Assembly (NCBI GenBank): GCA_022826945.1
Contig: JAJDTY010000001.1
Span: 1-64,000 of the forward strand
DNA length: 64,000 nucleotides
Direction: 5' to 3'
DNA from: Candidatus Binatia bacterium
Lineage (GTDB): Bacteria; Desulfobacterota; Binatia; Bin18
How positions within the stretch are numbered: position 1 is the stretch's first letter; every line of letters starts with the position of its first letter. The notes under the pieces are model-generated. The model made no database searches. It saw nothing but the letters and a program-made list of their open reading frames with translations, and was not told where the DNA came from. Shown here piece after piece: positions 15,464 to 23,340 of this stretch. The position numbers were made by a program, and so were the translations under genes.

Positions 15464-15850
15464 CTATTTCGCGTCCATATATTTTACCGGGACCAGCCTG
15501 TGGCCAAGCATATCGACAGCCGCTCCGCATTGCTCAAGCGCGATATAGCCCAGTAATGGCTCGTATTCGCCGTTCTCCGGCTTCATGTCTCTGAACAGCA
15601 CTTCGTTGTAAATGGATCGAAATCCTTCTACGGTTATTTTTACCGGACCGCAGACTGTTCCTTGAACGACTTCTTGCATCGCTGTTTGCAGTTCAACCGT
15701 CTCCTCCGAAGCAAACGCGCCAAACCGACTCTTCCAGTGTGACGGTAGGGTGAGATAGCTTGCTCCGGTATCAACGAGGGCGTCCAGTTTCATGGACGGA
15801 CCGGTTTCGGAGAAATTTTCGATGTCCACTGTTGCGACTATGCTTCCCAT
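15464..15850 (-). CDS. Retropepsin-like aspartyl protease (clan AA)
   Basis: 128 residues with a single retropepsin unit: DALVDTGASYLTLP contains the catalytic Asp-Thr-Gly, and the C-terminal LLGYIALEQCGAAVDMLGHRL matches the second half of the fold. Single-unit proteases of this kind act as homodimers. The ATG at 15850 begins right at the fold; a longer upstream frame has low-complexity composition and is not used. Located upstream of DUF29, with which it probably forms an operon. Target unknown. Confidence 0.75.
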   Translation of the reverse strand: MGSIVATVDIENFSETGPSMKLDALVDTGASYLTLPSHWKSRFGAFASEETVELQTAMQEVVQGTVCGPVKITVEGFRSIYNEVLFRDMKPENGEYEPLLGYIALEQCGAAVDMLGHRLVPVKYMDAK

Positions 15851-15892
15851 TGCGTATTGACTCCCGGTAGTTCTCCGCGACTTACCAGTCGG

Positions 15893-15930
15893 ATAAAAAA
15901 AAGGAAAGGTCTCAGCTGGGCTTTTCCTTT
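15893..15930 (-). terminator. Terminator-like hairpin in the leader of the retropepsin gene
   Basis: On the minus strand AAAGGAAAAG pairs with a CTTTCCTTT-type arm (10 bp, one wobble) and is followed by a run of eight T. It points toward the retropepsin gene with no minus-strand gene upstream, so it would be a leader attenuator or chance. Weak. Confidence 0.35.
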
Positions 15931-15979
15931 CTCCACTACCCTTCCCCTCAGAGGGGAACTCCGCTACATATACCGCGCT

Positions 15980-16696
15980 ATGCCAACACAGGTGGATTCT
16001 CCAGGAATTCTGTATTTTATCGGCCAGGGCGGGAATATCATGTATCTCATTATCGCCCTGTCCATTTTCGCGCTGGCTATTGTCCTTGCGAAGTTTTGGG
16101 GCTTGGCGCGGTTTCGAACGCAACTCAATCGGCTGTGCGAGCGCCTGCATCTACTCATTCAGGGGTCTGGAGGGAATCTCGACCAAGACGGCACCCTGAA
16201 CGCGGTCCTCCAGGTCTGCCGCGAGCACAACACGCCGCTCGGCCGACTGTTCGAGGCGGCCTTCCTGTATCGCCTTGAGGAACGGACGGAGCTGACCCGA
16301 CGCCTGGAACGATTCGGAGGCGAGGTGGTGGCCGGGCTAGAGGCGTATATGACAGCCCTGGCAAGTGTGGTCGGAGTCGCACCCATGCTGGGCTTCTTGG
16401 GTACGATTATTGGCCTGGTCGAGGCCTTTATGAGTTGGGAGACGCTGGGCGACCAGATTACCGTTGGCGTTCTGGCCGGCGGTATTTATAAAGCCATGTT
16501 GACCACGGCGGCAGGACTGACGGTCGCCATCCCCTACTATCTTTTGTACAACCACCTGACCTCGCGCATACAGCGTTTGACCCGTCTGACCGAGACGCGC
16601 ACCGAAGAACTCCTCGATACCCTGACCGGGACGACCGCGCAAGAATCCCTCCCGGAGGCCGTGCCGTTACAGGAGCCCGCCCGTCATGCAGTTTAA
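15980..16696 (+). CDS. MotA/TolQ/ExbB proton channel protein (second copy)
   Basis: 238 residues. First span YLIIALSIFALAIVLAKFW near 22-40, a long cytoplasmic helical part, and the paired channel spans ALASVVGVAPMLGFLGTIIG and TAAGLTVAIPYYLLYN. Closer to TolQ/ExbB in layout than to MotA. ATG 15980 is chosen because the sequence becomes family-like there; no strong ribosome binding site is visible. It overlaps exbD2 by 11 bases. This pair is distant in sequence from the one at 3.9-5.0 kb, so it is an independent system rather than a recent duplicate. Confidence 0.88.
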   Translation: MPTQVDSPGILYFIGQGGNIMYLIIALSIFALAIVLAKFWGLARFRTQLNRLCERLHLLIQGSGGNLDQDGTLNAVLQVCREHNTPLGRLFEAAFLYRLEERTELTRRLERFGGEVVAGLEAYMTALASVVGVAPMLGFLGTIIGLVEAFMSWETLGDQITVGVLAGGIYKAMLTTAAGLTVAIPYYLLYNHLTSRIQRLTRLTETRTEELLDTLTGTTAQESLPEAVPLQEPARHAV

Positions 16697-17105
16697 ACGG
16701 AAGGCGAAAATCTTGACGAGTATGGAGCCCCTGGCGCTGACTGATATCGTCATCAATATGTTCATCTTTTTCTTCATCACCTTCAGTTTTCTGGCAACCT
16801 TTCAGAAAACCCGTGAAGGGCAGGTCGATGTGAGCCTGCCCAAGGCTGCATCCGCAAAACCTCCGGTTGAAAAAAAGCGCCTGAGTGTGAGCTTGAAGAA
16901 GGATGGCCAGCTCTTCTTAGGTGAGACACCGACGACGATTGAAGAACTCGAAGCCCGTTTCAAAGCCGAAAAGCTCCAGGGCGCGGACGTGACGCTTGTC
17001 ATTCGAGCGGACGGCGATGTCACCCATAACCGGGTCGTCCAGGTCATGGACCTTGCGCGTACCGAAGGGCTCGGCCGTCTGGCCATTGCAACCCAGAGTC
17101 GATAG
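16686..17105 (+). CDS. ExbD/TolR biopolymer transport protein (second copy)
   Basis: 139 residues with one membrane span carrying the proton aspartate (PLALTDIVINMFIFFFITFSF, D20) and a periplasmic ExbD/TolR domain (GQVDVSLPKA, then DVTLVIRADGDVTHNRVVQVMDLA). Translationally coupled to exbB2. No TonB, TolA or Pal gene follows; the next gene is a spermidine-synthase-like protein. Confidence 0.9.
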   Translation: MQFKRKAKILTSMEPLALTDIVINMFIFFFITFSFLATFQKTREGQVDVSLPKAASAKPPVEKKRLSVSLKKDGQLFLGETPTTIEELEARFKAEKLQGADVTLVIRADGDVTHNRVVQVMDLARTEGLGRLAIATQSR

Positions 17106-17169
17106 AGACTCGGGGAGGAGAGGGACGCGCAACCCCGCCTTCCTCCAGGTCCGACATCCACACTCAGGC

Positions 17170-18045
17170 ATGTCTCCCTGGCAAGAACACAATCTGGCGG
17201 CCATCACCCATCACCTCGCTCCACTCCGTCACTCTCCGCAGGGCATCCTTTTTGAGCGACAATCTGCCTACAACCATATTGTCGTCCGGAGAAAGCACAA
17301 TCAGCTTCTGCTCTGCTATCGACACCAGCAGAGTCATATCGAGGAAGTCCAATCTCGGCTCGACCCGCTCTCTCCGTTGGACCTCCTCTCCCCTTACACC
17401 CAGGCAATGTTGTTGTCCTTGGCGTGGTGTCCTCAGCCTCAGCGTATTCTTTGTATCGGCCTTGGGGGTGGACGGCTGCAAATGGTATTGCACCATGTTT
17501 TTGAAAGCGCCCAACTGGAGACCGTCGAGCTTGACCCTCTTGTGGTTGACCTTGCCGCCCGCTTCTTTGGGTTCTGCCCGGATGAGCGTCAGCGCATCGT
17601 GATTGCCGATGGTAGATCACATATACGCACACTCGCGGCTGGGACGACGTACGATCTTATTATTCTGGACGCGTACCAAGCCGAAGGAGTGGCTCCTCAT
17701 CTTTTGACCTATGACTTCTACTCCGAGTGCCGCGCATGCCTGGGTCCCCACGGCTTGGTCGTTTCCAACCTGCACGCTTCTACACCCATATATGACGCCG
17801 CGCGCAAGACGTTTGGTGCGGCCTTCCGTTATACGATTGCCGGCTCGGTACCGAGCGGCAATATCGTTGTGATAGGCAGTGATACGGTTTCCCTGGATCT
17901 CAGGAAAATACAGAATCGAGCCGCTCTGGCAGAGCAGTTTGGGATAAGGGGCCTGCCGCTTGCAGCCTGGGCGAAGCATGTCTCTTTCCGCACCCCCTAC
18001 CGGAGGAGGGCAGCTGTTCTGCGGGATAGCGGTCTTCCGACATGA
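17170..18045 (+). CDS. Spermidine-synthase-like (SpeE fold) protein
   Basis: 291 residues with a Rossmann methyltransferase-type fold of the polyamine aminopropyltransferase family: ILCIGLGGGRLQMVLHHVF, ETVELDPLVVDLAARFF, RIVIADGRSHIR and YDLIILDAYQAEGVAPHLL. The catalytic region reads LDAYQAEG, not the DSxDP-type segment of true spermidine synthases, so it is more likely one of the many fused/orphan SpeE-like proteins of unknown substrate. The ATG at 17170 starts just before the family-like region; the upstream open frame is a shadow of exbD2. 64 bp after exbD2, possibly same operon. Confidence 0.75.
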   Translation: MSPWQEHNLAAITHHLAPLRHSPQGILFERQSAYNHIVVRRKHNQLLLCYRHQQSHIEEVQSRLDPLSPLDLLSPYTQAMLLSLAWCPQPQRILCIGLGGGRLQMVLHHVFESAQLETVELDPLVVDLAARFFGFCPDERQRIVIADGRSHIRTLAAGTTYDLIILDAYQAEGVAPHLLTYDFYSECRACLGPHGLVVSNLHASTPIYDAARKTFGAAFRYTIAGSVPSGNIVVIGSDTVSLDLRKIQNRAALAEQFGIRGLPLAAWAKHVSFRTPYRRRAAVLRDSGLPT

Positions 18046-18153
18046 ATCGTTGGTGTGGACCTCTCTGTCGCTTTTTCCTCGCTTGCTTCCATCGTCGCGT
18101 GTTTTCAGCTACAACCCCTAAAATAGTAATCCGACTTCCCGTAAGGCTGCCGT

Positions 18154-18489
18154 ATGTCTGCCAGACACCGCTTGTATCTCCGGGTCGGAGATTACGTGAT
18201 TCATCGTCGCTACGAAGAATGGGGCACGGGCAAGGTGGTTGAGGAAATGACCTCGACCCTGGACGGTGGAACCTGTCTAGCGCGGGTGGACTTTGAGGAC
18301 GGCCAGCAGCGCACCTTCGATAATAATCTTGACAGCCAATCCTGTTGTTATTTTTTTGGTGTGCGGCTCCATCAGCATCCCTTGTTAGACCCGGACGGTG
18401 ATCCGGATTTCGCTGTTGCCTCCCAGCCGCCAGAGAAGCGGCGTTCCCAGCAAACAAGGCGTCCAGCCAAGCGTCTCCCCCGAGACTAG
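18154..18489 (+). CDS. DUF3553 family protein
   Basis: 111 residues. The N-terminal 60 match DUF3553 (LRVGDYVIHRRYEEWGTGKV, ARVDFEDGQQRTF), a small beta domain that resembles CarD/UvrD-tail type domains. The C-terminus is basic and disordered. TAAGG precedes the ATG. DUF3553 is found alone or at the end of UvrD-type helicases and is thought to contact RNA polymerase or nucleic acid; role here not defined. Confidence 0.72.
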   Translation: MSARHRLYLRVGDYVIHRRYEEWGTGKVVEEMTSTLDGGTCLARVDFEDGQQRTFDNNLDSQSCCYFFGVRLHQHPLLDPDGDPDFAVASQPPEKRRSQQTRRPAKRLPRD

Positions 18490-18494
18490 ACGAT

Positions 18495-18719
18495 TTATTG
18501 GTGAGATTCGGGCGCTGCTTCTTGCGGCGTTTCGGCAGTTTCCAGGGTTTCCCCCCGAGGCCCAGTCCGTCTGACCTGTCTCAACTCCAGCGTTCTGACG
18601 GTATCGGGATTCACCCACGGCAGACCCATCGCACAGGGTTTTGCCATGCCTTCCTCTTCAACCTCTTCGTACTGCGGAAAGCCTGCCTTGCCGAAGTTGA
18701 CCATCATCCGTTTGCCCAT
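18495..18719 (-). CDS. Small hypothetical protein
   Basis: 74 residues from an ATG preceded by GGGGAA. The sequence reads MGKRMMVNFGKAGFPQYEE, then CAMGLPWVNPDTVRTLELRQ and a Glu/Thr/Pro-rich tail. Composition is protein-like, but no family is recognised. It lies convergently between DUF3553 and ileS. An alternative ATG at 18755 would add 12 residues. May be spurious. Confidence 0.4.
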   Translation of the reverse strand: MGKRMMVNFGKAGFPQYEEVEEEGMAKPCAMGLPWVNPDTVRTLELRQVRRTGPRGETLETAETPQEAAPESHQ

Positions 18720-18864
18720 CCGCACGTTCCCCCATGATCGTGATGGTCTATTCATGGCCCTTCTGTGACGCAGGGTCAAGCCCGCCCGCTGCCCTCTAGC
18801 AAAATGATATCCCAATCGGTAGCCTAGATGACAAATCTACTGTTCAGGTAAGGAAGACGACGAG

Positions 18865-21800
18865 ATGAAACCGGTTGCGGAAAACGTGAAGCTGGCTGAG
18901 GTCGAACTGGCGGTTCTACAGGCGTGGGACAAGAACGATATTTTTCAGAAGACCTTGGCCAAAACCCAAGCGCAACCACCCTTTATTTTCTATGACGGTC
19001 CGCCCTTTGCCACTGGACTCCCGCACTACGGACATTTGTTAGCTGGGACGATTAAAGACATTATCCCTCGTTTTTGGACCATGCACGGGCGGCATGTGGA
19101 GCGTCGCTTTGGCTGGGACTGCCACGGTCTGCCGGTCGAGATGGAAATCGAGCAGGCCCTGGGGGTGAGTGGCAAAGCCGAGGTCGAAAAATTCGGGATT
19201 GCCAATTTTAATAAGGAGTGCCGGAAGATTGTCCTGCGCTACACCCAGGAGTGGGAAAAAACGGTACGGCGGATGGGCCGCTGGGTCGATTTCCGGAATG
19301 ACTATCGGACCATGGACGCCTCCTTTATGGAGACGGTGTGGTGGGTATTCCAGCAGATGTGGGACCAGGACCTGGTTTATGAAGGCTATAAAGTTGTGCC
19401 GTTTTCCACCCGGCTGGGAACCGTGCTGTCCAATTTCGAAGCCAACCTGAACTATAAAGACGTCCAAGACCCGGCCATCACAGTGCGCTTTGCAGCCGAA
19501 GGCGAAGAGCAGGTCTTTTTTATTGCCTGGACCACTACACCCTGGACCCTGCCGTCGAATCTGGCCTTAGCCGTCGGCTCTGACATCGACTATGTGAAAG
19601 TCCGCGACCACGTGGATAAGGTCAGCTATATTATGGCCGAGGCCCGGCTCAAGACCTACTTTCCCAAGGAGGACAGCTACACCATTGAGGCCCGCTATCA
19701 GGGCAAAGACCTCGCCGGCCGGACGTTTACCCCGCTGTTTCCCTATTTTGTCGATCAGAAGGAGGCCGGCGCCTTTCGGGTCATCGAGTCCGAGCATGTG
19801 ACCACCGAAGACGGGACCGGCATCGTCCATATGGCCCCGGCTTTTGGGGAAGAGGATTTTTATGCCTGCCAGAAGGCGGGGATCCCCTTGGTGAACCCGG
19901 TTGATGATGACGGTCGGTTTACCACGGATGTCAGGGATTTTGCGGGCCTGCACGTCAAAGAAGCCGACCCCAAAATCATCCAGCAGCTCAAACAGACAAA
20001 ACAACTCGTTCACCAGGGCACGATCCAGCACAGTTATCCCTTCTGTTGGCGCAGCGATACCCCGCTTATCTATAAGGCCGTCACGACCTGGTTTGTGCGG
20101 GTTGAAGCCCTTCGGGAGCGGCTGGTGAACAATAATCAGCTGACGGCCTGGGTCCCGGATCATCTGCGGGACGGACGCTTTAGAAACTGGCTGGAGAACG
20201 CACGCGACTGGGCGATTAGCCGTAATCGGTACTGGGGGACACCGCTGCCGATCTGGAAAAACGATACCGGCTCCGAAGTCGTGTGTCTGGGCAGCATTGA
20301 TGAACTCGCCGAGCGGACCGGAACGCGGGTCACTGATCTCCATCGCGAATTTGTCGATGACCTGACGTTTCCCGATTCAACCGGGAACGGTGTCATGCGA
20401 CGGGTGCCGCAGGTGTTCGACTGCTGGTTTGAGAGTGGCTCGATGCCCTATGCACAAATCCACTATCCGTTTGAGAACGCGGAGCAGTTCTCACGGGTGT
20501 TTCCCGCGGACTTTGTTGCCGAAGGGCTGGACCAGACCCGGGGTTGGTTTTACACCCTGGCGGTCGTCGCTGCCGCGCTGTTTGACAAGCCGGCCTTCTA
20601 CAACGTTGTTGTCAACGGGATGGTGTTGGCCGAAGACGGCAAGAAGATGAGCAAGCGGCTCAAGAACTATCCTGAGCCCGAAGAGATGCTGGCCGAGCAT
20701 GGAGCCGATGCTCTGCGCCTCTACTTGATCAACTCGCCCCTGGTCCGGGCCGAGGAACTGCGCTTCAGTGAGCGCGGCGTACGGGATACGGTCCGCCGCC
20801 TGCTCCTGCCCTGGTGGAACGCCTATAAATTCTTTGTCACATATGCCCTGGTTGACGAGTGGCGCCCGTCCCACGCGCCGGAGGCGGCTTCGCCAAATAT
20901 TCTGGATCGCTGGATTCTTTCGCGCAAACAGACCCTCATTCGCCGGGTCAGTACCGAGATGGAGCAGTATCGGCTGTACAATGTGGTTCCTGCTTTGCTT
21001 GATTTTCTCAACGAGCTGACCAATTGGTACGTCCGCCTCAACCGGCGCCGCTTTTGGAGCGAGGACAACGCGGCCGACAAACAGTGTGCCTATCAGGCTT
21101 TGTACGATGTCCTGCTGACATTTTCCAAGCTCATGGCCCCGTTTACGCCGTTTCTGGCGGACGCCATCTATACGAATCTGGTCACGCTTCAAGAAACTGG
21201 AGCGGAAGAGAGCGTGCATCTCGAACCGTTTCCCGATTACGATGAAAGTCAGGTGGATACCCGGCTCGAAGATGCCGTGACCCGGATGCAGCGGGTGATC
21301 TTGCTCGGGCGGAGCTTGCGGAACGAACGGAAGGTCAAAGTGCGCATCCCGCTCCAAACGTTGACGGTCCTCCATCGTCAACAAGGGATTCTTGATGAAC
21401 TGCGCCCCTTGGAAGGCTATATACAGGAAGAATTGAACGTCAAAGAGATCGTCTACAGCACGGCGGAAGCTGAGAAAGTCACGCTCAGCGCAAAGCCGAA
21501 CGCGCAGGTCCTCGGCCCGCGCTTTGGAAAATCCTTTGGGCAGATTCGCAAACGGATTACCGATCTGACTATCGATCAGATGCTCATACTTGAGGCGGGA
21601 GACCCGATTCAACTCAATGGGGATGCCTTCCAACCCGGGGAGATTCAGATCCTGCGCCACGCGCGTGAAGGGTTGCCGGATGTCCGTTCAGATCGATTCA
21701 TCTCTATCGATTTTCCGTGCGACCTAAACGACGGTCTGATCGCGGAAGGGTTGGCACGTGAGGTTGTGCATTATATTCAGCAGCTTCGTAAGGAAGCTGG

Positions 21801-22002
21801 CTATCAAGTAGAAGACCGTATTGCCGTAACCTATGAAGCGGATGGACGTTTACATGATGCCATTACGCAACACAAAACCTATATCCAACAAGAGACCCTC
21901 GCCCACGCCCTGGTGCATTGCGAACCAAGTGGAGATCAGGTCCAGAGTGTAGATATTGATGGCGCGAACCTGACGGTTGGCGTACAACGTGAGTCTGCCT
22001 AA
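18865..22002 (+). CDS. ileS: Isoleucine--tRNA ligase, IleRS2-like type
   Basis: 1045-residue class I synthetase. The ATP-binding signature is HYGH (GLPHYGHL, residues 54-57), followed by GWDCHGLPVEMEIEQ. The editing domain includes FIAWTTTPWTLPSNLALAV and DGTGIVHMAPAFGEEDF, and the second signature is KKMSKRLKNYP (KMSKR at 594-598). The HYGH variant and the long C-terminal domain without a visible four-cysteine zinc knuckle fit the eukaryote-like IleRS2 branch, which in other bacteria is tolerant of mupirocin. AAGGAAG precedes the ATG. No T-box leader is evident upstream. Monocistronic. Confidence 0.95.
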   Translation: MKPVAENVKLAEVELAVLQAWDKNDIFQKTLAKTQAQPPFIFYDGPPFATGLPHYGHLLAGTIKDIIPRFWTMHGRHVERRFGWDCHGLPVEMEIEQALGVSGKAEVEKFGIANFNKECRKIVLRYTQEWEKTVRRMGRWVDFRNDYRTMDASFMETVWWVFQQMWDQDLVYEGYKVVPFSTRLGTVLSNFEANLNYKDVQDPAITVRFAAEGEEQVFFIAWTTTPWTLPSNLALAVGSDIDYVKVRDHVDKVSYIMAEARLKTYFPKEDSYTIEARYQGKDLAGRTFTPLFPYFVDQKEAGAFRVIESEHVTTEDGTGIVHMAPAFGEEDFYACQKAGIPLVNPVDDDGRFTTDVRDFAGLHVKEADPKIIQQLKQTKQLVHQGTIQHSYPFCWRSDTPLIYKAVTTWFVRVEALRERLVNNNQLTAWVPDHLRDGRFRNWLENARDWAISRNRYWGTPLPIWKNDTGSEVVCLGSIDELAERTGTRVTDLHREFVDDLTFPDSTGNGVMRRVPQVFDCWFESGSMPYAQIHYPFENAEQFSRVFPADFVAEGLDQTRGWFYTLAVVAAALFDKPAFYNVVVNGMVLAEDGKKMSKRLKNYPEPEEMLAEHGADALRLYLINSPLVRAEELRFSERGVRDTVRRLLLPWWNAYKFFVTYALVDEWRPSHAPEAASPNILDRWILSRKQTLIRRVSTEMEQYRLYNVVPALLDFLNELTNWYVRLNRRRFWSEDNAADKQCAYQALYDVLLTFSKLMAPFTPFLADAIYTNLVTLQETGAEESVHLEPFPDYDESQVDTRLEDAVTRMQRVILLGRSLRNERKVKVRIPLQTLTVLHRQQGILDELRPLEGYIQEELNVKEIVYSTAEAEKVTLSAKPNAQVLGPRFGKSFGQIRKRITDLTIDQMLILEAGDPIQLNGDAFQPGEIQILRHAREGLPDVRSDRFISIDFPCDLNDGLIAEGLAREVVHYIQQLRKEAGYQVEDRIAVTYEADGRLHDAITQHKTYIQQETLAHALVHCEPSGDQVQSVDIDGANLTVGVQRESA

Positions 22003-22205
22003 CTGCTACTCAGTGATTGATCCCTTTCCGTCCGTTAGCACGGGATGTGATGGGCCGCCTTGCGGCGTCATAACTGCCGAATCCCATGCGATTTCCCCTT
22101 GTGATATTGACCCGCTACCAGGGGCCGATTAAGGTGGAAAGGGTCAGGATTTGTTTCGATATTCAGAGAAAGCCTGAGAGAAGATCGTAGTCTGGGAGGT
22201 CTGAG

Positions 22206-22550
22206 ATGTATACGAAGAGTGGAATCCGATGGGGCGGTGTCCTGGTGCTGGTAGCATTTCTTGTGAGCGCCTGCTCTCAACCCCTCTCAACCCGAGAGAA
22301 GGCTACGCTGGGGGGTGCAGGACTCGGTGCCGCAACTGGTGCAATCATCGGGGCCGTTGTTGGGAGTCCTGGGGCCGGGGCCGCCATTGGTGGGGCGCTG
22401 GGGGGTGTCACCGGGGCCGTCGCTGGTGACAAAATGCAGAGTCAAGAAACTCAGCAGCAGAACCAGCAGCTTCAGCTTGAGCGGCAGCAGCGGGAGCTCG
22501 AGCAGCAGCGGCAGGAGCTCGAAGAACTCAAGCGACAACAAGAATACTAA
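22206..22550 (+). CDS. Glycine-zipper lipoprotein
   Basis: 114 residues with a lipoprotein signal (FLVSAC, Cys near 23), then a glycine-zipper membrane-insertion segment of GxxxG repeats (LGGAGLGAATGAIIGAVVG and GAAIGGALGGVTGAVAGD) and a Gln/Glu-rich coiled coil (QLERQQRELEQQRQELEELK). GGGAGG precedes the ATG. The first 75 residues are almost the same as in the next gene, so the pair arose by local duplication; this copy lacks the OmpA domain. Expected in the outer membrane. Confidence 0.85.
   Translation: MYTKSGIRWGGVLVLVAFLVSACSQPLSTREKATLGGAGLGAATGAIIGAVVGSPGAGAAIGGALGGVTGAVAGDKMQSQETQQQNQQLQLERQQRELEQQRQELEELKRQQEY
22278..22429 (+). repeat. Direct repeat, copy 1 (glycine-zipper coding)
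   Basis: 152 bp that recur nearly identically at 22624-22775, offset 346 bp. Encodes the signal-peptide end and glycine zipper of the first lipoprotein. High DNA identity indicates recent duplication or ongoing gene conversion. Confidence 0.85.
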
Positions 22551-22563
22551 ACCGGAGTTGGCT

Positions 22564-23274
22564 ATGAGCAAGACTGTCCTTCCTCTGCTGACGTTCATAC
22601 TAGTCTTTGTGGTCGGCTGTGCGCAGCCCCTGTCGACCCGAGAGAAGGCTACGCTGGGGGGTGCGGGTCTCGGGGCCGCCACCGGTGCGATTATTGGCGC
22701 TGCGGTTGGCAATCCAGGGGCCGGGGCCGCCATTGGTGGGGCGCTAGGGGGTGTCACCGGGGCCGTCGCTGGTGATCGATTTCAGAAACGTGACACTGAA
22801 CTCGCGGCGAACCAGCAGCAAATTGAGCGGCAACGCCAAGAGATAGCGCGCAACCGCCAACTGCTTGAAGAACTCAAGCGACGCAATCTTGAGGCGCGTG
22901 AGACCGAGCGCGGTGTGGTGGTCAATCTTCCGGATGTCTTGTTTGAATTCGGGCGGTCTGATTTGACTGGTGATGCGCAGAGTCGAGTCCAGGGTATTGC
23001 TGATGTGCTGAATAATCAGGCTCAGGGACGACGGGTATCGATTGAGGGGCATACCGACGCTATTGGCAGCGAAGAAGCAAACCAACTCTTGTCTGAAAGC
23101 CGGGCCGCCAGTGTCGCCGGTGCCTTGACGACATCGGGGGTCGACCAGGCCCGGGTGACAACAACGGGCTACGGCGAGCGGTATCCGGTTGCACCCAATA
23201 CCAACCCCGATGGTTCAGATAACTCAGCCGGTCGAGCCAAAAACCGCCGGGTTGAAGTGGTGATTGAAAATTAG
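22564..23274 (+). CDS. OmpA-family lipoprotein with glycine zipper
   Basis: 236 residues: lipobox FVVGC, glycine zipper as in the preceding gene, a coiled-coil stalk (QQIERQRQEIARNRQLLEELK), then a full OmpA/Pal-type peptidoglycan-binding domain (LFEFGRSDLTGDAQSRV, IEGHTDAIGSEEANQLLSE, GYGERYPVAPN, RAKNRRVEVVI). It likely tethers the outer membrane to peptidoglycan. It follows the shorter paralogue by 13 bp with its own GGAG site, forming a two-gene operon. Confidence 0.9.
   Translation: MSKTVLPLLTFILVFVVGCAQPLSTREKATLGGAGLGAATGAIIGAAVGNPGAGAAIGGALGGVTGAVAGDRFQKRDTELAANQQQIERQRQEIARNRQLLEELKRRNLEARETERGVVVNLPDVLFEFGRSDLTGDAQSRVQGIADVLNNQAQGRRVSIEGHTDAIGSEEANQLLSESRAASVAGALTTSGVDQARVTTTGYGERYPVAPNTNPDGSDNSAGRAKNRRVEVVIEN
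22624..22775 (+). repeat. Direct repeat, copy 2 (glycine-zipper coding)
   Basis: Second copy of the 152-bp repeat described at 22278-22429, inside the OmpA-family lipoprotein gene. Confidence 0.85.
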
Positions 23275-23340
23275 TGGGCTGCTACGGGTGAGGGGATTGC
23301 TCATGGATGTGAGCCACCCCCTACTTGCGAGAACGATTGC

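Noticed and set aside
18490..18864. T-box leader for ileS
   Set aside because: No specifier stem or conserved T-box bulge word is visible before the ATG.
20491..21660. 389-codon minus-strand frame inside ileS
   Set aside because: Antisense shadow of a well conserved synthetase; composition follows ileS codon structure.
22054..22066. gccgc-ctt-gcggc hairpin after ileS
   Set aside because: Only a 5-bp stem with no T run; too weak to call as terminator.
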